Positions 41,395-49,993 of a DNA stretch of 64,000 nt are shown piece by piece. Within the stretch, counting starts at the first letter, position 1. Each line of letters begins with the position of its first letter. The notes under the pieces are model-generated. The model was not told the origin of the DNA and did no database searches. It was given only the letters and a program-made list of their open reading frames with translations. A program made the position numbers and the translations under genes. Source of the stretch: Flavobacterium anhuiense (lineage in GTDB: Bacteria; Bacteroidota; Bacteroidia; Flavobacteriales; Flavobacteriaceae); contig NZ_FMVC01000003.1 in NCBI RefSeq assembly GCF_900101855.1, forward strand, positions 37,321 through 101,320, written 5' to 3'.

Positions 41395-41928
41395 TTAGCC
41401 AATTAGCATATCAGCGTACATTTTTTTAAGTTTTTGAATTTTTGGATCAATTACCACTTGGCAATATCCAGCTTCTTGATTTTCATTATAATAGTTTTGA
41501 TGATAATCTTCGGCTTCGTAAAAAACTTCAAAAGGTTTTAATTGCGTTACAATATGATCTGCATAAGCAGGTTGCACTTCTTCAAAAACTTTTTCTGCAA
41601 TTTCTTTTTGCTTATCATCGTGATATAAAATTATGGAACGATATTGTGTTCCGCTATCGCCTCCTTGGCGATTTAAAGTTGTTGGATCATGACTTGTCAT
41701 GAAAATGAAAATTAAGTCATGATATGAAATTATGTCAGGGTTGAAAGTCACTTGAATCACTTCGGCGTGTCCAGTTCTTCCTGTACACACTTCACGATAA
41801 GCAGGATTCTTTATAAATCCGTCTGAATAACCCGATTTTATTGATTCTACACCTTTTAATCGCTGGATTACAGCTTCTATACACCAAAAACATCCGCCAC
41901 CAAAGGTAGCTACTGATAAATTTCCCAT
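41395..41928 (-). CDS. msrA: Peptide methionine-S-sulfoxide reductase MsrA
   Basis: A 177-residue enzyme that reduces methionine-S-sulfoxide in proteins. The catalytic motif GGCFWCIEA (about 11-19) is intact; SGYSDGFIKNPAYREVCTGRTGHAEVIQV and YHQNYYNENQEAGYCQVVI (second cysteine) follow. There is no signal peptide, so it is cytoplasmic. With SelO and YpdA next door it forms a redox-repair neighbourhood. Confidence 0.95.
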   Translation of the reverse strand: MGNLSVATFGGGCFWCIEAVIQRLKGVESIKSGYSDGFIKNPAYREVCTGRTGHAEVIQVTFNPDIISYHDLIFIFMTSHDPTTLNRQGGDSGTQYRSIILYHDDKQKEIAEKVFEEVQPAYADHIVTQLKPFEVFYEAEDYHQNYYNENQEAGYCQVVIDPKIQKLKKMYADMLIG

Positions 41929-42082
41929 AAATAATACTTTCTTTAAAGTTTAATGCCTATTAATTCGATAGGATATTATGATAATTTATTAAAAAAAAGT
42001 TGTTTTAACTAAAAATACTAAACGGTAATATAGTGTTTGAAGTTTACTATTGATAAATTCGCAATTTTATAAAAAAACTATA

Positions 42083-42090
42083 TATATTTG
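42083..42090 (+). promoter_or_regulatory. Predicted -7 box of the aminotransferase gene
   Basis: TATATTTG fits TAnnTTTG, 23 bp before the ATG at 42114. Confidence 0.5.
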
Positions 42091-42113
42091 CAGTCAAACA
42101 CAAGGCACAACTA

Positions 42114-43601
42114 ATGAATAGCAAAAATAGTACCATGACACTGGAAACTTATTTTCAGGAATTTAGAAAGAATATTGTCGGTATAAATCAAGAATTTATT
42201 TCGCCTTATGGCAGAAAATCAATAATTTACACAGATTGGACTGCCAGCGGAAGACTATATCGTCCGATTGAAGAAAAACTATTAAATCAGTTTGGTCCTT
42301 TTGTCGCTAATACTCATACCGAAACTACTGTATCTGGTACTGCTATGACAAAAGCATATCATCATGCCAGACATATTATTAAGCGTCATGCCAATGCAAA
42401 CAACGATGATGTTTTAATTACGGATGGAACTGGAATGACTGGAGTTATCAATAAATTTCAGCGTATTTTAGGTTTGAAAGTTCCTGAGAATTTAAAGAGT
42501 TTTACCAATGTTCCTGCAGAAAAAAAACCTATTGTTTTTATTTCTCATATGGAACACCATTCTAACCAAACTTCATGGTTGGAAACTATTGCAGATGTTG
42601 AGATTATTCCGTCTTGCGAAAAAGGTCTTTTTAATTTAGAGAATCTTGAAGCTTTACTAGAAAAATATAAAGATAGAACTATCAAAATTGCTTCTATTAC
42701 TGCCTGTTCAAATGTTACTGGTTTAAGAACTCCTTTTCACGAAGCGGCAAAGTTAATGCATCAATATAATGGTGTCTGTTTTGTTGATTTTGCTTGTTCT
42801 GGTCCTTATGTGGAAATTGATATGCATCCAGCTGATCCAGAAGCTTATTTGGACGCCATTTTTATGTCACCTCATAAATTCCTTGGCGGTCCTGGAACTT
42901 CAGGCGTTTTAATTTTCAATAAAAAATTATACAACAACATGATTCCTGATTGTCCAGGCGGAGGAACAGTAAGCTGGACAAATCCGTGGGGAGAGCATAA
43001 ATATATTGATAATATTGAAGATCGTGAAGATGGCGGAACCCCTGGTTTTCTTCAAGTTATCAAAACTGCACTCGCAATTGAACTAAAAGAAGAAATGGGA
43101 ATTGAAAACATTATGGAGCGTGAACATGAAATTGTCGATTATGTTTTTTCTGAATTGGAACCAGTTTCGAATATCAAAATTTTAGCTGGACAACACAAAG
43201 AACGTCTTGGGGTAATTTCATTTTTTATTGATGATCTTCATTTTAATTTAGGGGTTAAAATCTTAAATGACCGTTTTGGAATCCAAACTAGAGGAGGATG
43301 CAGCTGTGCTGGGACTTATGGCCATTATTTATTGCATGTTGATCAGGAAACTTCAAATAAATTGGTCAACGAAATTACTATTGGTGATTTGATCAAAAAA
43401 CCAGGATGGATTAGAATGTCAATTCACCCAACTACAACCGATGAAGAAATTGCTTTTGTTTGTAAAAGCATTAAAGAATTAGCAGCCAATCATAAAACTT
43501 GGGCTTTGGATTATTCTTATGATAAAAATCGCAATGAGTTTATTCATAAAGACGCTACTTCGTTTGAAGACGAATTGGTTGAAAGCTGGTTTAGATCTTA
43601 G
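42114..43601 (+). CDS. Aminotransferase class V (cysteine-desulfurase-like) PLP enzyme
   Basis: A 495-residue fold-type I PLP enzyme of the class V group. Segments include IIYTDWTASGRLYRPIEE, ITDGTGMTGVINKF, ISHMEHHSNQTSWLE (His stacking on PLP), FVDFACSGPYVEIDM (PLP Asp), and the PLP lysine in FMSPHKFLGGPGTSGVL (about 255). The C-terminal RGGCSCAGTYGH contributes a cysteine pair. It is longer than NifS/IscS and lacks the SufS context, so it may be a selenocysteine-lyase-like or amino-group enzyme of unknown substrate. Its own promoter box is at 42083. Confidence 0.85.
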   Translation: MNSKNSTMTLETYFQEFRKNIVGINQEFISPYGRKSIIYTDWTASGRLYRPIEEKLLNQFGPFVANTHTETTVSGTAMTKAYHHARHIIKRHANANNDDVLITDGTGMTGVINKFQRILGLKVPENLKSFTNVPAEKKPIVFISHMEHHSNQTSWLETIADVEIIPSCEKGLFNLENLEALLEKYKDRTIKIASITACSNVTGLRTPFHEAAKLMHQYNGVCFVDFACSGPYVEIDMHPADPEAYLDAIFMSPHKFLGGPGTSGVLIFNKKLYNNMIPDCPGGGTVSWTNPWGEHKYIDNIEDREDGGTPGFLQVIKTALAIELKEEMGIENIMEREHEIVDYVFSELEPVSNIKILAGQHKERLGVISFFIDDLHFNLGVKILNDRFGIQTRGGCSCAGTYGHYLLHVDQETSNKLVNEITIGDLIKKPGWIRMSIHPTTTDEEIAFVCKSIKELAANHKTWALDYSYDKNRNEFIHKDATSFEDELVESWFRS

Positions 43602-43631
43602 ATTTTTCTAAAAAAGCCAATAAAGATTTTT

Positions 43632-43810
43632 TAGCCACAGATTATACTGATTAGCGCAGATTTTTTTAAATCCTTTTAATCTTTATAATCTGTGGCTAGT
43701 TTTTTTAACGCAAAGAGCGCAAAGATTTTTTTTTAAGCTTTCTTGATTATCTGTCTGGTTATTGAGGTCGCAAAATTATAAACGCGAAAGGTTTAAAAAC
43801 CTGTCGCGTT
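43632..43810. repeat. Two intergenic inverted repeats side by side
   Basis: TAGCCACAGATTATA (43632-43646) pairs perfectly with TATAATCTGTGGCTA (43684-43698). A second element, AACGCGAAAGGTTT (43781-43794) and AAACCTGTCGCGTT (43797-43810), pairs with one mismatch and is followed by a T-run. Both lie between convergent genes. Confidence 0.75.
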
Positions 43811-43836
43811 TGTTTTTTTAATTTTTTAAAAGGAAA

Positions 43837-44304
43837 TTAAATCTTTTGAAATTGTTTCAGCGCAGAAAGAGCTTGCGATTGCACTTTTTTCTGAAAGAAA
43901 CCAGTCCAGCCTAATAAATAACCGGTAAGTCCAAAGGCTTGTTTAGACCATTTCCAGACATCAAAATTATCGGTATGTTTGATAATTAAGCCGTCTTGAA
44001 AGATAAATTCCGCTGAAATTTTATTAATGACTTTTCTGTTTGTTTTGCTAAAATTGTAAGTAGCAATCCAATTTGCAGAACCTGTTGTGTCGTCTGCCTT
44101 AACATTTGAAAATTCAATTTTTAAGCTGCCTTTACTTTTTAACAACAGCATTTCCCACATTTTAGAAACCTGTTCTTCTTTTAACAAACCAAAAGCTGGA
44201 TCTATAAAATGAACTTTCGGATGATAGTATTCGCTCATGGTTTTAGCGTCGGCATTCGCGAAAGCGGTATAAAATTTTGTAATCAAGGCTTCATTTGAGT
44301 TCAT
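43837..44304 (-). CDS. NTF2-like (SnoaL-type) protein
   Basis: A 155-residue cone-fold protein: LITKFYTAFANADAKTMSEYYHPKVHFIDPAFGLL at the N-terminus is the SnoaL/NTF2 pattern, followed by FSNVKADDTTGSANWIATYNFSKTNRKVINKISAEFIFQDGLIIKHTDNFDVWKWSKQA. The C-terminal LGWTGFFQKKVQSQALSALKQF extension is amphipathic. Function unknown. It is last of a five-gene minus-strand run and 47 bp from the gene before. Confidence 0.8.
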   Translation of the reverse strand: MNSNEALITKFYTAFANADAKTMSEYYHPKVHFIDPAFGLLKEEQVSKMWEMLLLKSKGSLKIEFSNVKADDTTGSANWIATYNFSKTNRKVINKISAEFIFQDGLIIKHTDNFDVWKWSKQAFGLTGYLLGWTGFFQKKVQSQALSALKQFQKI

Positions 44305-44351
44305 AAAAAAATATTTATGTTAAATATAAGATTTATTATATTAAAAAATCA

Positions 44352-44876
44352 CTATAAAACACTAATTTCTTTAGCTGTATCAAATGTTTTTTTAGATTTA
44401 TCAAACGCTGTAGAGAAATATTTCACTTTGCTATAAGCTGTAAAATGCCCAGTTAGATTTCCTGAGATATCTGGTCCGCCTGCAATGATGAATCTTATCG
44501 CATAAATATCGGTCTTTTTAAGCTTCAGCCATTCTGCTGGTGTAAAATAATAGTAAGCAGTTGTTTTGCCGTCTGCCGATTCTTTTACATTTTTATCTGT
44601 GCAAGCAATGACATCGGCATTTGTCAAATCAACGTAAACGCCTCCAGCAATTTTTGCTTTGTCGCTCGCCGTAGAAATGGTTAGTTTTAAAATACCGCCT
44701 TTTTCTGTTTTGGCTATCTGTACATTTATCTCACCAGAATAAGCATATTTTTCGCAGATAAATGTATATTCTTGTGTTGCAGGATATGGCGCAGAGCCTT
44801 TTACGCTCATAGTTTGCTGTGCAGAAGCAAATGTTGAAATAAATAATAAAAGAAGAAGCGGTAGTTTAAAATTCAT
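44352..44876 (-). CDS. Secreted hypothetical protein (174 aa)
   Basis: Not recognised. Signal peptide (about 1-19, STFASAQ), then a beta-rich domain (VKGSAPYPATQEYTFICEKYAYSGEINVQIAKTEKGGILKLTI, then YYYFTPAEWLKLKKTDIYAIRFIIAG). Probably periplasmic or surface-exposed. It sits 12 bp after the lipoprotein gene, in one transcript with it. Confidence 0.65.
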   Translation of the reverse strand: MNFKLPLLLLLFISTFASAQQTMSVKGSAPYPATQEYTFICEKYAYSGEINVQIAKTEKGGILKLTISTASDKAKIAGGVYVDLTNADVIACTDKNVKESADGKTTAYYYFTPAEWLKLKKTDIYAIRFIIAGGPDISGNLTGHFTAYSKVKYFSTAFDKSKKTFDTAKEISVL

Positions 44877-44888
44877 AAGTATTATAAT

Positions 44889-45365
44889 TTATTGATCGGC
44901 TAACTTGGCATCAAATTTTTCATCCCAATCCATAGATTTTATGGCAGAAATGAGATTGTCTTCATTTACAAAAATGCGCAATTCTTTATTGGCAACTTTT
45001 TTGGTGTACAAAGCATGATAGCGGTAAATGACTTCATGTTTGGTTTTGTAAACTCCATCTAATTTTAAATCTATAAAACTTCCGTAGTATTGTCTAAATC
45101 TTTGGCAGGTTTTGGTTAAACGCTCTTCTGTTGTGTTTTCCATAACCGATTTAGTTACTTCCGTTTCATTAAAAGGTTTAAATTTTGAAGTATTACAAGT
45201 TTCTAAAACTCTCTTCCCTAAATCATAGGCTTTTCGCTGCTGATTTGCATTTACTTCTTCTGTAGAAACTTTTTTAATTTTTAAATCTTCAGTATCTCTG
45301 CTAACGGTTTTAGATTTACATCCAATTAATAACAACAAACATATAATCAATCCTGCTTTCTTCAT
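44889..45365 (-). CDS. Putative lipoprotein (158 aa)
   Basis: The N-terminus MKKAGLIICLLLLIGCKSK is a lipoprotein signal with lipobox LIGC (Cys at residue 16). The mature part is charged and helical, with RVLETCNTSKFKPFNETE and VIYRYHALYTKKVANKELRIFVNEDNLI. No family recognised. It starts 6 bp after the M23 peptidase gene. Confidence 0.7.
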   Translation of the reverse strand: MKKAGLIICLLLLIGCKSKTVSRDTEDLKIKKVSTEEVNANQQRKAYDLGKRVLETCNTSKFKPFNETEVTKSVMENTTEERLTKTCQRFRQYYGSFIDLKLDGVYKTKHEVIYRYHALYTKKVANKELRIFVNEDNLISAIKSMDWDEKFDAKLADQ

Positions 45366-45371
45366 AACTAT

Positions 45372-46049
45372 TTAAGTAATTTTTAATAATAAGTTAGGAT
45401 CGGGACAATTTTCGATATAGAAGTTTAGGTCTTTTGTGTTGCAGACTCCAGGATAGTCTCCCCAATAATCTCCAATGTTGTGGATAATCTGAAAATGGAC
45501 ATGAGGTGCATAATCGCCATTTACAGAGGCTTTTCCTAAGGTTGCAATTTTTTCGCCTTTCTTAAAATTGTCTCCGACATTTAAATTCTCTATACTTTCT
45601 AACGACAAATGTCCGTATAAAGTATAAAATTTTTCATTTTCTACTTCATGTTCCAATATAATAGTAGGGCCATAGTCGCCCAAACCAATATTATTTTTAA
45701 AACTATGCACTGTACCGTCAAGGGCGGCAAGTACAGCAGTTCCAGCTTCTGCCCACAAATCTAATCCGATGTGAATATTGCGTTCGGGTTTTGAGGCATC
45801 TAAAAAAATGGGGCTTCTTTGATATAAAAATCTCCCTTCTATATAACCTCCAAATGCAACTTTGGCGTTGTTTTCTTTTAAGAAACTTGAAATATATTTT
45901 TCAAAATCTTCCGAAGTATCTAATTTCTGATTTACCAGTTCTTGATTCGAAACCGATAAATTTAAAGGTGTATATTCAGAAAGATTGATTGAGGTATCAA
46001 TAACTTTAGTAGGTGGTAAGGCGTTTAAGATTGAGGCAAGGGGTTTCAT
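45372..46049 (-). CDS. M23-family metallopeptidase
   Basis: A 225-residue LytM/M23 domain protein, a zinc endopeptidase fold acting on peptidoglycan cross-bridges. Zinc ligands are visible as HIGLD (first His and Asp) and HVHFQ (last His of an HxH), with YTLYGHLSLESI between. There is no signal peptide, lipobox or membrane helix at the N-terminus, which is odd for a cell-wall enzyme; it may act after lysis, be exported otherwise, or have another substrate. It lies 4 bp after the spermidine-synthase-like gene. Confidence 0.88.
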   Translation of the reverse strand: MKPLASILNALPPTKVIDTSINLSEYTPLNLSVSNQELVNQKLDTSEDFEKYISSFLKENNAKVAFGGYIEGRFLYQRSPIFLDASKPERNIHIGLDLWAEAGTAVLAALDGTVHSFKNNIGLGDYGPTIILEHEVENEKFYTLYGHLSLESIENLNVGDNFKKGEKIATLGKASVNGDYAPHVHFQIIHNIGDYWGDYPGVCNTKDLNFYIENCPDPNLLLKIT

Positions 46050-46053
46050 AAAA

Positions 46054-46719
46054 TTAAGCTACTTTATTTATAATTATTAATTCGTTATGTACTTCTATGC
46101 GAGGCAGCATTTTTGCTTTAAACATTTTCGGATTTACTTCAACAACATATTTTCTGTTTCTAACATTGTGAGCTTCTTCCAATATCATGGTGTTGAACAA
46201 AACAAAACCATTATCTTTTAAAATGGTACAAACTCTATCAACAAAAAACTTTTCAAACAAAAAATTAGGCATGTGAGTATCTTCAAAAATGTCTATAATA
46301 ATGAGATCGTATTTGTCTTTTGTCTTGAGCACAAATTCAAATGCGTCATCAATAACAACTTCTAACTGTTTAATTTGATTCAGATTAAAATACTCATTGG
46401 CAATCTGAATCATATCAGGATCGATTTCAACTCCTGTAATTTTTTCTTTGTATGCAATCTCGTCTACTAAAGTTTTAACCACACTTCCACCGGCAACTCC
46501 CAATAGCAGAATATGTTCCATTTCTAAGATTTTATCGTAACCAATATTTCGAAGTCCATACCTTAATATACGTTGTAGACTTCCGTATGAATAATTTGTG
46601 TTTTCAGTGTCTAATACTAATTCGCCATTTGCCCATGTAACTTCGATCATTTTGCTTCTGGCTGATTTTTTCTTAAATATTTTTATTGGAATTATATAAC
46701 TGAAAAATTTTCGAATCAT
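46054..46719 (-). CDS. Spermidine-synthase-like methyltransferase-fold protein
   Basis: A 221-residue Rossmann-type protein of the spermidine/spermine-synthase superfamily. HILLLGVAGGSVVKTLVDE (about 68-86) is the cofactor loop, TGVEIDPDMIQIA binds the adenosyl ribose, and DDAFEFVLKTKDKYDLIIIDIFEDTHMP covers the catalytic Asp region. It lacks the typical N-terminal tetramerisation domain of true spermidine synthases, so it may be a methyltransferase-like paralogue. It heads a five-gene minus-strand run. A -7 box TAAATTTG (46736-46743, minus strand) with a TTG 23 bp upstream precedes it. Confidence 0.8.
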   Translation of the reverse strand: MIRKFFSYIIPIKIFKKKSARSKMIEVTWANGELVLDTENTNYSYGSLQRILRYGLRNIGYDKILEMEHILLLGVAGGSVVKTLVDEIAYKEKITGVEIDPDMIQIANEYFNLNQIKQLEVVIDDAFEFVLKTKDKYDLIIIDIFEDTHMPNFLFEKFFVDRVCTILKDNGFVLFNTMILEEAHNVRNRKYVVEVNPKMFKAKMLPRIEVHNELIIINKVA

Positions 46720-46735
46720 TTTTTATGCTTTTACT

Positions 46736-46769
46736 CAAATTTACCATTAAATCTTTTATTTTGCACCAA
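46736..46769 (-). promoter_or_regulatory. Promoter of the spermidine-synthase-like/M23 operon
   Basis: On the minus strand: TTG (46769-46767), 23 bp, TAAATTTG (46743-46736), 16 bp before the ATG at 46719. Confidence 0.55.
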
Positions 46770-46783
46770 ATATTAAATCTTTC

Positions 46784-47335
46784 ATGAAAAAACTATTATA
46801 CAAATTCATCTTTTACAAGCTAATGGGCTGGAAGATAGTGGGAATGGAAAATGCTGAAGTAAAAAAATGTGTATTAGTAGTAATGCCTCATACCAGTAAT
46901 CATGACTTTTATATAGGTCTATTAACTCGTGGCATATCTGGATTGCAGATGAATTTTGTAGCAAAGAAGGAGTTATTTAAATTCCCCTTTGGTTTTTATT
47001 TTAGAAATGTCGGCGGAGAGCCGCTAGATCGTACTGGAGGATTGAATAAAGTGGATGCGATTGCTTCTATTTTTGATAGAAAAGAAATCTTCCGTTTGGC
47101 TGTTGCTCCAGAAGGAACCAGAAAAAAAGTTAACGAAATAAAAACAGGATTTTATTTTATCGCGCTTAAAGCGAATGTACCAATTGTTCCCGTTGCTTTT
47201 GATTGGGTTAAAAAAGAAGTGAATATTGGCAAGCCATTTTATCCGACTAAAAATTACGAAGCCGATTATGAAATTTTGAAAAAGCATTATGAAGGAGTTG
47301 AAGGTAAAATTCCTGAAAATGGCATCAAACTGTAA
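46784..47335 (+). CDS. PlsC-like 1-acylglycerol-3-phosphate acyltransferase
   Basis: A 183-residue acyltransferase of the PlsC superfamily. The catalytic HxxxxD motif is HTSNHD (about 35-40); FVAKKELFKFPFG and the glycerophosphate motif VAPEGTRKKV (about 107-116) follow, then ALKANVPIVPVAFD. It lacks an obvious N-terminal membrane helix, as in other short members. Divergent from the spermidine-synthase-like gene. Confidence 0.85.
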   Translation: MKKLLYKFIFYKLMGWKIVGMENAEVKKCVLVVMPHTSNHDFYIGLLTRGISGLQMNFVAKKELFKFPFGFYFRNVGGEPLDRTGGLNKVDAIASIFDRKEIFRLAVAPEGTRKKVNEIKTGFYFIALKANVPIVPVAFDWVKKEVNIGKPFYPTKNYEADYEILKKHYEGVEGKIPENGIKL

Positions 47336-47366
47336 TTTCTGAGAATTTTTCCAAACGCGTGAGAAT

Positions 47367-47407
47367 CGCGTATTTGAAAAATTTCTTGACAAAGATTCAA
47401 ATACGCG
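47367..47407. terminator. Inverted repeat between convergent genes
   Basis: CGCGTATTTGAA (47367-47378) pairs perfectly with TTCAAATACGCG (47396-47407) across a 17-nt loop between the plsC-like and XRE genes. It lacks a good T-run, so it may be a dispersed repeat that serves as a terminator. Confidence 0.55.
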
Positions 47408-47419
47408 CTAATTTTTGCA

Positions 47420-47878
47420 TTATGGAGAATAGGCCTTAAATGTGCCGTTTTTATAGAACAAGACAATTTTTTCAATTTCACTATCTTCCAAATTGAAATT
47501 TTCGTTTTTTAGAACAGGAGATTTTTTGGTTTCTCTTTTTTCTTTTTCTTCCGAATTTATTTCCACAACCGAAAATAGATCATTTTCCACATTCTGATTC
47601 GATAGAATAGGAGAAGATGATTTTTGAGTTTCAACAGCTTCTTCACTATTACTTTTAGGGAAAGTTCCTCTCCCTATCAAAATCCAATATAAATCTACAT
47701 CTGGAAAAACTTCTAGAATTTTCATTACAAAATCTAAACTTGGCTTATTTCTTCCTGACAAAAGATGAGACATGCTAGAACGTTGCACACCAATTTTATC
47801 GGCAAAAGCAGATGCGTTTAAGCCATAATATTCCAATACAGATTCAAGTCTTTTTACAAAATCATCTATGTTTACCAT
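47420..47878 (-). CDS. XRE-family transcriptional regulator
   Basis: A 152-residue regulator. The N-terminal HTH (about 5-62) reads LESVLEYYGLNASAFADKIGVQRSSMSHLLSGRNKPSLDFVMKIL, a phage-repressor-type domain, then FPDVDLYWILIGRGTF. The rest is a Ser/Glu/Lys-rich tail of about 80 residues with no clear domain. The gene faces the M14 peptidase gene across a 312-bp gap containing several copies of a GTTTAC/GTAAAC palindrome; one of them contains this gene's own -7 box. Autorepression and control of the peptidase are likely. Confidence 0.88.
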   Translation of the reverse strand: MVNIDDFVKRLESVLEYYGLNASAFADKIGVQRSSMSHLLSGRNKPSLDFVMKILEVFPDVDLYWILIGRGTFPKSNSEEAVETQKSSSPILSNQNVENDLFSVVEINSEEKEKRETKKSPVLKNENFNLEDSEIEKIVLFYKNGTFKAYSP

Positions 47879-48190
47879 TGTAAATTCGTGCTCTAAATTC
47901 TTCCATTTACAAATGTAAACAAAAAGAAAGAGTATTTGGATATTATTGTTGTAATTTTAATTAGAGTTCATTTTTATGTTAAATTTAAAATTTAGATAGA
48001 TAATTACAACTAACTGAAATTTATCTATTTAAGTGTTTGTTTATAATGTAAAAATCTCAATTGAAACAAGTTATAAAGATTAATGTTAAAACTCTTCAAA
48101 AACTGTTTACAATTCTAAATTATTATTTTTTTAATCAGTTTACAATTGTAATAATAAAGATGTTTACTTTTGTAAACTAATCGAAATACA
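47879..48190. promoter_or_regulatory. Shared operator region of the XRE and M14 peptidase genes
   Basis: Two complete palindromes: TTTACA-AA-TGTAAA (47906-47919) and GTTTAC-TTTT-GTAAAC (48162-48177). Two weaker copies: TTACAATTGTAA (48140-48151) and GTTTATAATGTAAA (48039-48052), plus a half site GTTTAC (48105-48110). The minus-strand TACATTTG (47917-47910) and the plus-strand TACTTTTG (48165-48172) are both TAnnTTTG -7 boxes inside the complete palindromes. A regulator bound there would block both promoters. Confidence 0.75.
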
Positions 48191-49345
48191 ATGAATTTAG
48201 AACAGCTTTTTACACAATACAAGGAACAGTCCATATCTGGCAGATATCTAACTTTAGATCATATTAAACCACTTTTAGATAAGTTAAATACAAATGGTCA
48301 AGTACAGATTATTGGCACATCTGTTTTAGGAGAACCTATATATAGCTATCAAATTGGAACGGGAAAAACGCGAGCATACCTATGGTCGCAAATGCACGGA
48401 AACGAAAGCACAACAACAAAAGCCTTATTTGATTTCATTAATTTGCTGAATGACGATACCGATTTTGCTAAACAAATGCTGAATACCTTCACATTTTACT
48501 GCATTCCGATACTTAATCCTGATGGAGCAAGGCTTTATACTAGAGCAAACGCAAATGAAATTGACTTAAATCGTGATTCACAAGATTTGACTCAACCTGA
48601 GAGTAAAGTGTTACGCCAGATTTTTGAAGAATTTAAACCTGACTTCTGCTTTAATCTTCATGATCAGCGTACTATATTTGGAGCAGGAACAACTGGAAAA
48701 CCTGCAACTGTTTCTTTTTTAGCTCCTTCTTATAATGAAGAAAGAGATGTAAACAATAATAGATTAAAAGCCATTAATATCATAGCTGGAATCAATGAAG
48801 AACTCCAAAAGTATATTCCTGGACAAGTTGGACGCTTCGATGACTCTTTCAATATTAATTGTATAGGAGACACTTTCCAGTTTTTAGGCGTGCCAACCAT
48901 ATTATTTGAGGCAGGACATTTTCCAGAGGATTATGAGCGAGAAATTACGAGGAAGTTCATATTTTTCTCGTTAATTTTAAGCTTCAAACTGATATCCGAA
49001 AACGATTTAGTTGACAATAGATTTTCCGAATATTTGAATATTTCACAAAATAATGTGGTTTTTTATGATTTTATGTATAAAAATGTCAAAATAAATTATG
49101 ATGGTATCGAAATTATTACGAATTTTGTCGCACAATACAAAGAAGAATTAATCGAAAATAAGATTCATTTTAACGCTTACATAGTTGAAGTAGGCGAATT
49201 GGAAAATTATTTTGGTCATTATGAATACGACGCAAAAGGAGCAGAATATTCGGACGATTTCCAAAACTTTCCAAAAACGGGTCAGAAAGCAAATTTTTAT
49301 TTAAATAAAAATGTTAAATTTGTTAACGGATTAATAAAAAGTTAA
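48191..49345 (+). CDS. M14-family zinc carboxypeptidase
   Basis: A 384-residue M14 peptidase-fold protein. The zinc motif HxxE is in SQMHGNESTTT (H69, E72), substrate-binding DLNRDSQ follows, the third zinc ligand is in FNLHDQ (about H157), and a catalytic glutamate candidate is in LFEAGHFPED (about 246). There is no signal peptide, so a cytoplasmic role in peptide or cell-wall-fragment turnover is likely. The C-terminal about 100 residues are an extra beta-rich domain. Its promoter overlaps an operator palindrome (48162-48177), and the leader is only about 12 nt. Confidence 0.88.
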   Translation: MNLEQLFTQYKEQSISGRYLTLDHIKPLLDKLNTNGQVQIIGTSVLGEPIYSYQIGTGKTRAYLWSQMHGNESTTTKALFDFINLLNDDTDFAKQMLNTFTFYCIPILNPDGARLYTRANANEIDLNRDSQDLTQPESKVLRQIFEEFKPDFCFNLHDQRTIFGAGTTGKPATVSFLAPSYNEERDVNNNRLKAINIIAGINEELQKYIPGQVGRFDDSFNINCIGDTFQFLGVPTILFEAGHFPEDYEREITRKFIFFSLILSFKLISENDLVDNRFSEYLNISQNNVVFYDFMYKNVKINYDGIEIITNFVAQYKEELIENKIHFNAYIVEVGELENYFGHYEYDAKGAEYSDDFQNFPKTGQKANFYLNKNVKFVNGLIKS

Positions 49346-49422
49346 TTTTTATGTGAATTTGTTGTTTTTTATATATAATTTTATACTTTGTAATAGCAAT
49401 TAGTAATATTAATTAAACAATT

Positions 49423-49902
49423 ATGAGTAAATTTCGTTTAGATGAAGTAGATCACCAGATTTTAGATATGTTAATAGACAATACGAGAGTTCCGTTTACT
49501 GACATTGCAAAAAAACTTTTGATATCTGCTGGTACAGTACACGTTAGAGTTAAAAAGATGGAAGATGCCGGTATCATCATGGGATCTTCATTAGCCTTAG
49601 ATTACGATAAATTAGGTTATTCATTTATTGCTTATGTAGGGGTTTTTCTTAATAATACATCTCAAACTAAATTTGTATTAGAAAGAATCAATCAAATTCC
49701 ATTCGTAACTGTAGCTTCTGTAACTACAGGAAAATTCAACATCTTTTGCAAAATTAGAGCAAAAGACACTAAGCACGCGAAAGAAGTTATCTTTATGATT
49801 GACGATATTGATGGTGTTTACAGAACAGAAACAATGATTTCATTAGAGGAAAGTATAAACGATAAGAAGCGTTTGATGCATACTATTTTCAAAAATATGT
49901 AA
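49423..49902 (+). CDS. Lrp/AsnC-family transcriptional regulator
   Basis: A 159-residue regulator. HTH (about 5-60): VDHQILDMLIDNTRVPFTDIAKKLLISAGTVHVRVKKMEDAGII. RAM/effector domain (about 70-150): IAYVGVFLNNTSQTKFVLERINQIPFVTVASVTTGKFNIFCKIRAKDTKHAKEVI. Likely senses an amino acid. It is followed by a terminator (49934-49960) and so is transcribed apart from ppc. Confidence 0.92.
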   Translation: MSKFRLDEVDHQILDMLIDNTRVPFTDIAKKLLISAGTVHVRVKKMEDAGIIMGSSLALDYDKLGYSFIAYVGVFLNNTSQTKFVLERINQIPFVTVASVTTGKFNIFCKIRAKDTKHAKEVIFMIDDIDGVYRTETMISLEESINDKKRLMHTIFKNM

Positions 49903-49933
49903 GAACTTTTCTTGAATGCTATATTAAAATATA

Positions 49934-49960
49934 CCTCAAGTTTATTCTTGGGGTTTTTTT
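49934..49960 (+). terminator. Terminator of the Lrp gene
   Basis: CCTCAAG (49934-49940) and CTTGGGG (49947-49953) form a 7-bp stem (one G-T pair) followed by seven T. Confidence 0.8.
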
Positions 49961-49993
49961 ATGACTAATTAACCAACCAACTATAACACGATT

